This document shows, piece by piece, positions 1 through 7,449 of a stretch of DNA of 17,573 bases. The stretch covers positions 1 to 17,573 of the forward strand of contig JBIICM010000034.1 of NCBI GenBank assembly GCA_044238875.1, in the 5' to 3' direction. Each line of letters opens with the position of its first letter. The stretch's first letter is position 1. Made by a program: the position numbers and the translations under genes. The DNA comes from JAIBAI01 sp044238875 (GTDB lineage Bacteria; Bacteroidota; Bacteroidia; M30B66). The notes below the pieces were generated by a model. It was not told the origin of the DNA. It searched no databases and worked only from the letters and a program-made list of their open reading frames with translations.

Positions 1-1208
1 AAAACAGAATCCTGCATTACAAGGACAAGACCGGATATGAAATCGAAAGGGCGCTGCTTGAGGCAGCAAGACAACATCCACAGATCGAAATACTTGACCA
101 TCATTTTGCTGTAGAAATCATCACACAGCATCATCAGGGCATGTATGTAAATAGCTCAACACCTGATATAACCTGTTTTGGCGCCTATGTGCTTGATCTG
201 AAGTCGCAACGCACCGATGTTATTTTGGCCAAAATTACCCTTGTAGCCTCCGGTGGAGCCGGCAATGTTTATGCAAGCACCACCAACCCGAAAATTGCAA
301 CAGGCGATGGAATTGCCATGGTGTACCGGGCAAAAGGAAGGGTAAAGGATATGGAGTTTATTCAGTTTCACCCAACCGCTTTGTATGAACCAGGTGTTCA
401 GCCGGCATTTCTGATCACAGAGGCCATGCGCGGTCAGGGAGCAGTGCTCAGAAACCTGGAAGGAGAAGATTTCATGTTGCGGTATGACCCACGCGGGTCA
501 CTCGCGCCGAGGGATATTGTGGCGAGGGCGATTGACAATGAACTGAAAACGAGGGGCGATGATTTTGTTTACCTTGATTGCACGGGCATCAGCAGGCAGG
601 TGCTGGAAGACCATTTTCCGAGTATTCTTAAAAAATGCTTATCCATCGGTATTGATATCTCAAAGGATATGATCCCCGTTGTGCCATCCTGTCATTATAT
701 CTGTGGTGGAATTGTAGTTGACCATCTTGGACAAACCAGTATCCGTAATCTGCTGGCAGCAGGTGAGTGTTCATGCACAGGACTTCACGGGGCAAACCGG
801 CTGGCCTCCAATTCACTGCTGGAAGCACTGGTTTACAGTCACCGTGCCGCTGAACGTTCAATAGAACTGGCCGGCACAGCACATTTTGAAGAAAATATAC
901 CAGACTGGGACATAAAAGGAACTGCCGATCCGGAGGAGTTGGTGCTGATTACCCAAAGTCAAAAGGAGCTTCAGCAAATCATGAGCAATTACGTGGGTAT
1001 TGTACGAAGCAATATAAGACTCGAGCGGGCACTGAACCGACTGCAGATATTGAACAGGGAAACCGAACTGATGTATCGGCAAACCACCCTCTCGCCTGCC
1101 CTTTGCGAGTTGAGAAACTTAATTCTTGTAGGCTACCTGATCATTAAATCGGCCAGACTTAGGAAAGAAAGCCGGGGACTTCATTACTCCATTGATTACC
1201 CCCGCTAA
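1..1208 (+). CDS. nadB: L-aspartate oxidase NadB (5' end outside window)
   Basis: The reading frame is open from the left edge (first full codon at base 3) to the TAA at 1206-1208, giving about 401 visible residues of a family of roughly 520, so the N-terminal FAD-binding part is missing. Enzyme role (family knowledge): FAD-dependent oxidation of L-aspartate to iminoaspartate, the first step of de novo NAD synthesis, in the cytoplasm. Visible family signatures include the GREIERALLEA-like stretch right at the edge, SGGAGNVYASTTNP, the FIQFHPTAL block, EAMRGQGAVLRN, DPRGSLAPRDIVARAID, PVVPSCHY and the HGANRLASNSLLEAL block. The last is the flavin-site motif shared by the fumarate reductase/succinate dehydrogenase/NadB flavoproteins; PVVPSCHY followed by a GLHGANRLASNS block separates NadB from the other two. 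A helical C-terminal domain (about the last 120 residues) follows. The internal ATG at 141 is not the true start, because homology continues upstream of it. NadA/NadC are not in the window. Confidence 0.95.
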   Translation, partial: NRILHYKDKTGYEIERALLEAARQHPQIEILDHHFAVEIITQHHQGMYVNSSTPDITCFGAYVLDLKSQRTDVILAKITLVASGGAGNVYASTTNPKIATGDGIAMVYRAKGRVKDMEFIQFHPTALYEPGVQPAFLITEAMRGQGAVLRNLEGEDFMLRYDPRGSLAPRDIVARAIDNELKTRGDDFVYLDCTGISRQVLEDHFPSILKKCLSIGIDISKDMIPVVPSCHYICGGIVVDHLGQTSIRNLLAAGECSCTGLHGANRLASNSLLEALVYSHRAAERSIELAGTAHFEENIPDWDIKGTADPEELVLITQSQKELQQIMSNYVGIVRSNIRLERALNRLQILNRETELMYRQTTLSPALCELRNLILVGYLIIKSARLRKESRGLHYSIDYPR

Positions 1209-1223
1209 AAAAACATGGCGGTG

Positions 1224-3935
1224 TTATTCTCCTATCAGGTTCAGTAATTTGGTGAGATTAGGGTCCTTTTCATCTGCCTTGATTGCCTTGAGGCGCTCGG
1301 TGATAAACACCGACTGGCTGGCGTAGGAAGCCTTTAAAACCTCCCTGTCTTGAACTGCCGAAACAGGACTGCCTTTTTCCTTCATGCCCATTATTTCATC
1401 CGCAACTACATCTACTTTGGCATCATACCAGCCTTTGATCTCCGCCAGCACTTGAATACCAGATAGCCGCAACCACCATGCAGGAGCCTTCACCGAAATT
1501 TCGTCGAACAACTGTATGGCTTCCCTTATAACAGGCTCCTCCTGAGATAGCGCATATTTACCCATGGCCAGCACGAAATAGTACTTTTCATTCGGCCCGT
1601 TGATTCTTTCGTATGACCTCTTCATGAATCCCATTTTACCGGGCAAAGCGGCATCAGCATAAATTGCTGCAATAGAAGCCAGGAGTTCACCGCCTGCAGT
1701 ATCTTCAAGGTTACCAATCACCTGTATGGTTTTTTCTTTATTGAGTTCATACATAGTGCTAAGGGCTGAAGCCTGAACCATTGCGCTGCTGTCAGAAAGC
1801 GCCCTTTCGGCAATCAGAAATACCGCTGGGTCTGTAGCATAAAAACTTCCGATTTTCCCGATAGCGGCCGCCCTTACTGATGATTTCGGATCCTTTTTAG
1901 CCAATTCAGACAAAATATCACGGTATTCAGCGGTGAATTCTGCACCCTGGTTTTCAATACCGTTAAGCGCGGTAAGGCGTATGTTCCAGAATTTATCGCG
2001 CAGGGCAGTTTTTATCAGCGCAGACACCCCTGCCTCCGATTGCAGATTGAGCAACGCCTCCAAAGCCTGAAAACGATCTGCGTAAAGCGGCGCATTGAGC
2101 AATTGCCATGAAGCCTCGTCCTTACTTAGTTTTTGGGTGATGGTTCCCACCAGACTTCTTTCAGCATCAACAACAACCAGATTGGGCTGAACTTTTTCAT
2201 TCACCGGAATCAGGAATGTTTGCTGCAGGCTGTCAAGTACAATGCGGTGCCGGATTTTCCGGTCTTTAACATAAATATCAACATCAAGCGGAAGCCTGAA
2301 CACGCCGCTCGTTTCTACCTCCTGTGTCTGTGATAGTTTCAGGCTCACCACACTTTTTTCCTGATCATAGTTCCATTCTGCTTGTATATAGGGATGCCCT
2401 TTCCCGAGAAACCATTGATTAAAAAACCAGTTCAGGTCTTCACCGCTTACCTTTTCGAAAGCAAGACGAAGCTGGTGAATTTCAGCCGGCTGGAAACGAT
2501 TCTCCGTAAGGTACAACTTCAGGGATTCAAAAAAGGCATCATCACCCAGGTATTTTCTGAGCATGTGTAAAACAGCGCCACCTTTCTGATAGGAATGCCT
2601 GTCAAACATCTCCTCGCGATTTTCGAAGTCGAACCGGATGAGACTTACTTTTTTCTGAAAATACTCCTCGAAATAGCTGCTGATGTTTTGCTGATTATGA
2701 TAATCGGCAGCATCTCTCCCGTTTTTATACTCTTCCCAAAGGTATTCGGCCAGTGTTGCAAATGATTCATTCAAAGGCAGGTTAGCCCACGACTCACAGG
2801 TTACCAAATCGCCAAACCAGTGGTGAAAGAGTTCATGGGCGATGATGCCTTCATAGTCCTGATCAATCATTTCGGCTGGCGTTTGTTGCACAAACTCACC
2901 GAAGATGGTGGCCGAGGTATTTTCCATGGCACCGCTCACATAGTCGCGCACAACAACCTGCGCATATTTTTGCCATGGATAATCAACACCCAGTTTTTTT
3001 GAGAAGAACTCAAGCATTTCAGGGGTGTTGCCGAAGATTTTTCTTGCATAAGGCTCATATTCCTTTTCCACGTAATAGTCAACGGCCTTACCTCTCCAGG
3101 TATCTTTAACAATGCTGTACTCTCCTATCGCCATCATGACAAGGTAAGGAGCATGAGGAAGATCCATTTTCCAGGTATCGGTGCGGTTGCCGGCTGCATC
3201 CTTCACAGCATTTATCATCAAACCGTTCGACAGCGTTTTAAACCGGTCGGGAACAGTAATTGCCAACTGGTGGGTTAATTTCTCGTTGGGCTTGTCAATG
3301 GTCGGAAACCAGCATGAATTCGACTCTGTTTCTCCCTGGGTCCATACCTGAGTTGGTTTGGTTTTATCAAGACCCTGCGGATTGATAAAATACAGGCCCT
3401 TCGCATTGGTGATCGCTTCGCTGCCTTCCTGCTTCACCTTTTCAGGATTGGCAATATAGTCAATCATAATCCGGTAGGTTTCGTTACGTGTATAGGTTCT
3501 TCCGAGTGAAATCCTGAGCGATTCGCCTGTGTACCTGTAATTGAGCGGAACCGCCTTTTCTGACTTGTCAAGCATCATCACTGCTGATATATCAAAGGCC
3601 TTGGCATCGAGCGTCAGCGAATCAACAGGATAGAACCAGGGTTTGATTTCAAGGATTGCTTTTCCGAAGAGGCGTGAACTGTCGAAATCAAACCGCACCT
3701 TTAAATCCATGTGCAGAATGTCGTTAACCCGCTGAGCGGAAGCCTGATAAGCCGGCCTACCGGCATTTTCCGTTTCCCCAAACAATCCCTCATCTGCAAC
3801 CATTGATGAATCAATGTTAAATGAAGCATCATTGTCTGTTTTATTTTTTTTAAACACCCCGCAGGATGTTGTGACCAGCAAAAGAAAATAGACAAAAGCC
3901 GGAATAGCTGGTTTGAAATTATTTTGAATGTTCAT
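1224..3935 (-). CDS. M1-family zinc aminopeptidase, lipoprotein, with C-terminal HEAT-like region
   Basis: This is a gluzincin aminopeptidase that removes N-terminal residues from peptides, probably in the periplasm or at the outer membrane. Numbered from the ATG at 3935, the exopeptidase motif GAMEN lies at residues 335-339 and the zinc site HELFH at 367-371, followed by E390 of NES (the HEXXH-X18-E spacing of M1). The N-terminal half is the usual beta saddle domain. After the catalytic domain, residues from about 600 to 800 look like alpha-helical HEAT-type repeats, seen in many Bacteroidota M1 enzymes. A hydrophobic segment ends at C25 (VTTSC), a plausible though not classical lipobox. An in-frame TTG at 3947 would add four residues; the ATG is preferred because it places the signal peptide normally. 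The gene converges on nadB with a 15-bp gap and is divergent from the methyltransferase gene. I cannot give the substrate preference. Family assignment is very secure, lipoprotein status less so. Confidence 0.93.
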   Translation of the reverse strand: MNIQNNFKPAIPAFVYFLLLVTTSCGVFKKNKTDNDASFNIDSSMVADEGLFGETENAGRPAYQASAQRVNDILHMDLKVRFDFDSSRLFGKAILEIKPWFYPVDSLTLDAKAFDISAVMMLDKSEKAVPLNYRYTGESLRISLGRTYTRNETYRIMIDYIANPEKVKQEGSEAITNAKGLYFINPQGLDKTKPTQVWTQGETESNSCWFPTIDKPNEKLTHQLAITVPDRFKTLSNGLMINAVKDAAGNRTDTWKMDLPHAPYLVMMAIGEYSIVKDTWRGKAVDYYVEKEYEPYARKIFGNTPEMLEFFSKKLGVDYPWQKYAQVVVRDYVSGAMENTSATIFGEFVQQTPAEMIDQDYEGIIAHELFHHWFGDLVTCESWANLPLNESFATLAEYLWEEYKNGRDAADYHNQQNISSYFEEYFQKKVSLIRFDFENREEMFDRHSYQKGGAVLHMLRKYLGDDAFFESLKLYLTENRFQPAEIHQLRLAFEKVSGEDLNWFFNQWFLGKGHPYIQAEWNYDQEKSVVSLKLSQTQEVETSGVFRLPLDVDIYVKDRKIRHRIVLDSLQQTFLIPVNEKVQPNLVVVDAERSLVGTITQKLSKDEASWQLLNAPLYADRFQALEALLNLQSEAGVSALIKTALRDKFWNIRLTALNGIENQGAEFTAEYRDILSELAKKDPKSSVRAAAIGKIGSFYATDPAVFLIAERALSDSSAMVQASALSTMYELNKEKTIQVIGNLEDTAGGELLASIAAIYADAALPGKMGFMKRSYERINGPNEKYYFVLAMGKYALSQEEPVIREAIQLFDEISVKAPAWWLRLSGIQVLAEIKGWYDAKVDVVADEIMGMKEKGSPVSAVQDREVLKASYASQSVFITERLKAIKADEKDPNLTKLLNLIGE

Positions 3936-4023
3936 AATGGGGGGCAAAGATCATAATTTAAACAATGTCAATACGATTGGGCTCAATGATTTTATATGCC
4001 TGAAGGCAATGACTAAATAATGG

Positions 4024-4031
4024 TATGTTTG
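4024..4031 (+). promoter_or_regulatory. possible -7 promoter element (TAnnTTTG) next to methyltransferase start
   Basis: TATGTTTG matches the Bacteroidota -7 consensus TAnnTTTG exactly and lies only 4 bp before the ATG at 4036. If used, transcription would start at or next to the start codon, giving a leaderless mRNA. No convincing -33 TTTG is found at the right distance, so a chance match is possible. Confidence 0.3.
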
Positions 4032-4035
4032 GGGC

Positions 4036-5217
4036 ATGATGCGCGAAAATGTAAAAAAAGCCGGTGAACTGTCCATCCTGGTAAGAACCTATTCAGGGCT
4101 GGAAGAAGTATTGGCAACTGAAATCAGAAAAATGGGTGGCGGAGACGCTGAAATAATAACCCGGGGGGTGAAATGCAGCGGAGACCTTGGCTTTATTTAC
4201 AAACTTAATTTTTCATTGCGAACCGGGCTGCGGGTTTTAATGGAGGTTGGCAGATTCAGGTTTGAGCACAATGATGCTTTTTACAAATCAATTTATGATT
4301 TGCCCTGGCATGAATGGTTTGACGTAGATAAAACCTTCAGGATTGACAGCCTGCTTTTTGGCCAGCATTTTAAAAACAGCATGTTTGTTTCCCAGCTGGC
4401 TAAAGACGCCATTGCTGACAGGTTCAGGGCAGAAGTTGGCAGGCGGCCATTTGTTGACGGCCGCTCAGCCGATGTTTACATCAGTATTTATGTAAATGGT
4501 AATGATGCCGTTGTATATCTTGACAGCAGCGGCGAATCGTTGCACCGAAGGGGTTATAAAACCGCTCAGACGATAGCACCCGTGAGTGAGGTACTTGCGG
4601 CCGGTATCCTGATGATCAGCGGATGGACGGGTCATTTTCCGCTTATTGATCCCATGTGTGGTTCGGGTACCTTTGTGATAGAAGGAGCGCTAATGGCCCG
4701 ACAGATTCCGCCCGGTATATTCAGAAAAGGATTTGCCTTTGAACATTGGAAAATGCATGATACCGCGTTGTGTGAGCAGATTATTGAAAGTGTAACCGCC
4801 AGGATTATCGAAATTCCGCTGCAAATAATAGGTAGCGACCATAGCAGAAAAGCCCTCGAAGCTGCGAAGCAAAATGCTGTTTCTGCAGAAGTTGCGGATG
4901 CCATCAGTTTCAAACTTACAGATATTGCAGATTACCCTCTCCAGGAAAGAAAAAGTTATGTTTTCATCAACCCGCCTTACGGAGAGCGCCTTCAACCGGC
5001 TGAGCTGGAAGGTCTTTATAAAACAATCGGTTCGGTGTTGAAGCACCGTTTTCCTGGTTCTGAAGCCTGGCTACTCACCTCAGTGCCTGAAGCATTGCAC
5101 TGGATTGGCCTCCGTCAGTCGTCAAAGATTGCTTTGTTCAACGGAGATCTTGAATGTCGCCTGCTGCGGTATAATCTTTATGAGGGTAGTAAAAAGCCGT
5201 CAAAAAGACCCGGATAA
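4036..5217 (+). CDS. THUMP-domain class I SAM-dependent rRNA guanine-N2 methyltransferase (RlmL N-half / YpsC type)
   Basis: This 393-residue protein is very likely a 23S rRNA guanine-N2 methyltransferase of the COG0116 type, equivalent to the N-terminal methyltransferase half of E. coli RlmL (G2445) and to Bacillus YpsC. The N-terminal half (to about residue 175) carries a ferredoxin-like/THUMP RNA-binding module, with the family stretch IYKLNFSLRTGLRVL. The Rossmann methyltransferase domain follows, with SAM motif I DPMCGSGT at residues 205-212 and the catalytic NPPYGE at 312-317. It ends soon after, so there is no RlmK-like second methyltransferase domain as in the fused gamma-proteobacterial enzyme. 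Two ATGs in tandem (4036, 4039) could start translation. The cold-shock gene follows 72 bp downstream on the same strand, which would fit a shared role in ribosome or RNA maintenance, but a separate promoter is possible. The exact target base is an inference from family only. Confidence 0.9.
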   Translation: MMRENVKKAGELSILVRTYSGLEEVLATEIRKMGGGDAEIITRGVKCSGDLGFIYKLNFSLRTGLRVLMEVGRFRFEHNDAFYKSIYDLPWHEWFDVDKTFRIDSLLFGQHFKNSMFVSQLAKDAIADRFRAEVGRRPFVDGRSADVYISIYVNGNDAVVYLDSSGESLHRRGYKTAQTIAPVSEVLAAGILMISGWTGHFPLIDPMCGSGTFVIEGALMARQIPPGIFRKGFAFEHWKMHDTALCEQIIESVTARIIEIPLQIIGSDHSRKALEAAKQNAVSAEVADAISFKLTDIADYPLQERKSYVFINPPYGERLQPAELEGLYKTIGSVLKHRFPGSEAWLLTSVPEALHWIGLRQSSKIALFNGDLECRLLRYNLYEGSKKPSKRPG

Positions 5218-5234
5218 AAAATTTTCGCCAACTA

Positions 5235-5267
5235 TTGCTAAATATAAGACCAGTTATCATACATTTA
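5235..5267 (+). promoter_or_regulatory. candidate promoter of the cold-shock gene
   Basis: A TTG at 5235-5237, a 22-bp spacer and TACATTTA at 5260-5267 (one mismatch to TAnnTTTG) resemble a Bacteroidota promoter. It would give a leader of about 20 nt before the ATG at 5290. A second identical TACATTTA lies at 5274-5281, 14 bp further on; which copy acts, if either, cannot be told from sequence. Confidence 0.35.
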
Positions 5268-5289
5268 CCGTAATACATTTAACAACTTA

Positions 5290-5481
5290 ATGAAAACAGG
5301 TACAATTAAATTTTTTAACGCAGCCAAAGGATTCGGTTTCGTTAAGGTGGACAATTCTGATCAGGAAATTTTTGTTCACGTCACAGGCTTGGTAGATCAG
5401 GTAAAAGAGGCCGACAGGGTTTCTTTCGATGTGGTTGAGGGCCGCAAAGGATTAAATGCCATTAATGTCAAAAAGATCTGA
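5290..5481 (+). CDS. cold-shock domain protein, CspA family
   Basis: A 63-residue single cold-shock domain, the full length of the family. It is a five-stranded OB fold that binds single-stranded RNA/DNA in the cytoplasm and prevents or melts secondary structure. RNP1 is KGFGFV at residues 13-18 and RNP2 is IFVHV at 27-31. The start MKTGTIKFFN is typical. It carries FFNAAKG where many homologues have FFNxxKG, so the aromatic binding face is intact. It sits 72 bp after the methyltransferase and directly before a strong terminator, so it closes that transcription unit. Whether it is truly cold-induced cannot be seen; many family members are constitutive. Confidence 0.95.
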   Translation: MKTGTIKFFNAAKGFGFVKVDNSDQEIFVHVTGLVDQVKEADRVSFDVVEGRKGLNAINVKKI

Positions 5482-5517
5482 TCTATTGCATTTTAGCGTT
5501 ATTTAATACTTTTTTGA

Positions 5518-5547
5518 CCCTCCGCCGCAAGCTGGAGGGTTTTTTTT
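5518..5547 (+). terminator. rho-independent terminator after the cold-shock gene
   Basis: CCCTCC (5518-5523) and GGAGGG (5534-5539) form a GC-rich 6-bp stem with a 10-nt loop, followed directly by eight T residues (5540-5547). It lies 36 bp after the csp stop codon and is oriented to end + strand transcripts. Confidence 0.88.
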
Positions 5548-5610
5548 GCTGAAATTCGCAGTGTTGGATCAAATCAATATCATTGTTAATGAATTTGTAA
5601 ACAGCACCAA

Positions 5611-6129
5611 ATGATCAAATATATGTTTCCGCGTTTACCTTTACTACTATTCGCCTTTTTTATTCAGGTGATATTTTACGGGTGCAATAAAAAAGAAGAT
5701 GAGCCGTCTGATACGAATCCGGAACCCATTCCTTTTGGTGTTGCCACGGTTAACGGCCTTTTGAATGAGTATGGAAAATACAAGTATTTTCTTATTGAAA
5801 CCGGCGGCACATTTGAAAATAACCTGATATTATTTAGGGGTGCGCAAGAAAAAATTCATATCACATTCAGGGGTACTGATGAAGGGATCTATAAAATAGT
5901 GCCCGGTGATACCACCACGAGAATTCGCTATTATGATGCCGGGGGGCGAATGTTCAAAGCAGATTCAGGTTCAGTTAATGTTGCGGAGTTTACTTTCAGA
6001 AACGGAGCCTATACCATGTCCGGCGGATTTGCCTTCAATGCCTTTCTGAAGATTCAGTTTGCCGATACATCCTATAGCATTAAGGCGGCTGTGAGAGACG
6101 GAGCATTTCTGCCGATTACAAATAATTAA
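5611..6129 (+). CDS. small lipoprotein of unknown function
   Basis: I do not recognise this 172-residue protein. It has a hydrophobic signal segment (about residues 9-23) ending in a lipobox YGC with C25, then a polar acidic linker rich in E, D, P and T (about residues 26-42), so it is most likely a lipoprotein. The rest is predicted beta-rich, with alternating hydrophobic residues and phrases such as ATVNGLLNEYGKYKYFLIE and AEFTFRNGAYTMSGGFAF. This resembles, in style only, small Bacteroidota lipoproteins annotated as DUF families with a single beta-sandwich. The start at 5611 is used; an ATG four codons later (5623) is also possible. A near-consensus TGAATTTG (5590-5597) with a TTG 23 bp upstream (5564-5566) could be its promoter, downstream of the csp terminator. 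The saccharopine dehydrogenase gene starts 6 bp after its stop, so the two are probably co-transcribed; I see no functional link. Confidence 0.75.
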   Translation: MIKYMFPRLPLLLFAFFIQVIFYGCNKKEDEPSDTNPEPIPFGVATVNGLLNEYGKYKYFLIETGGTFENNLILFRGAQEKIHITFRGTDEGIYKIVPGDTTTRIRYYDAGGRMFKADSGSVNVAEFTFRNGAYTMSGGFAFNAFLKIQFADTSYSIKAAVRDGAFLPITNN

Positions 6130-6135
6130 TTATCA

Positions 6136-7449
6136 ATGCATCAGGTATTGATTCTCGGCGCCGGAAAATCTTCCGGGTACCTGATAGCGTATTTGCTCAG
6201 CTGGAAAGGCTGCAGGATAGTCCTCGCAGATTTATCAGAAATTCAACTTGAGCCATACCGCGATAAACTTGAGACCATTCTGTTGAAGGCCGATGATGCT
6301 TCCCAAAGAGCTGCATTGATTAAAAATTCATACCTGGTAATATCTATGTTACCGGCGTTTATGCACCCTGCCGTTGCCCGCGAATGCCTTGCGGCAGGTG
6401 CTCATCTTGCCACAGCCTCTTACATCAGTGCAGAGCTGATGCAGATGGAAACGGAAGTTAAATCGGCCGGGCTTTGGTTCATGAATGAATGCGGTCTTGA
6501 CCCGGGGCTCGACCACATGTCGGCCATGCGTATGTTTGAGCAGATTCATGCAAGTGGGGGGCATATTACCGGATTTCATTCTTATTGCGGTGGGCTGGTT
6601 GCTCCTGAATCAATGGACAATCCATGGGGTTATAAATTCAGCTGGAATCCAAGAAATGTTATACTGGCCGGACAGGGCACCTCAAGCTATCTGGAAAATG
6701 GTGAACTGAAGTTTGTGCCCTATAACCGCCTTTTTAATCAGCCCCAAACGATTGTGTTTGAAAACGGGTCAAAATGGGACGCTTATCCAAACAGGGATTC
6801 ACTGCTGTATCGAAAAAAATATGGCATTGAGGATGTGAAGACCATGATCAGGGGTACACTGCGATTTGAGGGATTTTGTGAGGCATGGGATATTTTCGTG
6901 CAGATGGGAATCACTGACGATAGTTATCAATTTCCGCTCATTAAAGGCATGACTTATCAGGAATTTGCTGCAGCATATTTACCCGGAAGCGGAACAGATT
7001 ACAGGGCCCGGATTCAACAATTAAAGGCAGGTGGTTTCAGTGAAGCGGCGCTCGACAAGGTTTGCTGGACAGGTTTGCTCAACCCGGAACCGATTGGCCT
7101 GGAGAAGGGCAGCCCGGCCATGATTCTGCAACATTTACTCACGCAAAAATGGCAGCTGAGGCCAAGTGATAAGGACCTGGTGCTGATGCAGCATATTGTT
7201 GAATATGAGCAGGATGGCAAGCCGATGATGATGAAAAGTTCACTGGGTATAACAGGCGTGGATGCCCGGCAAACAGCCATGGCCAAAACAGTTGGCCTTC
7301 CGTTGGCAGTTACCTGCAAACTTTTCATGGAAAACCGTTTTAACAAAAGGGGGTTGTTAATACCCACCGATCAGGAAGTATATGATCAGGTGTTGCCCGA
7401 ATTAGAGCAGTTGGGGATTGTTTTTCAGGAAACTACTCATCCGGCTTAG
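6136..7449 (+). CDS. saccharopine dehydrogenase, LYS9/AASS type
   Basis: A 437-residue enzyme of the saccharopine dehydrogenase (L-glutamate-forming) family, full length compared with yeast Lys9. The reaction is the interconversion of saccharopine with 2-aminoadipate semialdehyde plus glutamate, using NAD(P); in bacteria this is usually lysine breakdown. The N-terminal Rossmann fold begins MHQVLILGAGKSSG with a GxGxxxG nucleotide-binding loop. Strong family blocks follow: NECGLDPGLDHMSAM, SYCGGLVAPESMDNPWGYKF, SWNPRNVILAGQG, the YPNRDS stretch, MIRGTLRFEGF, DLVLMQHIVEYE and a C-terminal GLLIPTDQEVYDQVLPEL. This separates it from the unrelated LYS1-type (lysine-forming) enzyme. The lysine:2-oxoglutarate reductase partner is not adjacent in the window. 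Its TAG stop (7447-7449) overlaps the TAA stop of the opposing gene. Confidence 0.93.
   Translation: MHQVLILGAGKSSGYLIAYLLSWKGCRIVLADLSEIQLEPYRDKLETILLKADDASQRAALIKNSYLVISMLPAFMHPAVARECLAAGAHLATASYISAELMQMETEVKSAGLWFMNECGLDPGLDHMSAMRMFEQIHASGGHITGFHSYCGGLVAPESMDNPWGYKFSWNPRNVILAGQGTSSYLENGELKFVPYNRLFNQPQTIVFENGSKWDAYPNRDSLLYRKKYGIEDVKTMIRGTLRFEGFCEAWDIFVQMGITDDSYQFPLIKGMTYQEFAAAYLPGSGTDYRARIQQLKAGGFSEAALDKVCWTGLLNPEPIGLEKGSPAMILQHLLTQKWQLRPSDKDLVLMQHIVEYEQDGKPMMMKSSLGITGVDARQTAMAKTVGLPLAVTCKLFMENRFNKRGLLIPTDQEVYDQVLPELEQLGIVFQETTHPA

Noticed and set aside
1205..1225. Possible terminator between nadB and the M1 gene
   Set aside because: Only a 4-bp AT stem (AACA/TGTT) before a T-run on the minus strand; too weak to call.
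3936..3947. TTG at 3947 as start of the M1 peptidase
   Set aside because: It would add only four residues before the ATG at 3935, which already gives a normal signal peptide.
3966..3971. TTGACA on the minus strand upstream of the M1 gene, like a sigma70 -35 box
   Set aside because: No -10 box at 16-18 bp, and the phylum uses a different promoter consensus.
7014..7367. Open frame of 117 codons on the minus strand inside the saccharopine dehydrogenase gene
   Set aside because: Shadow of conserved coding sequence on the opposite strand.
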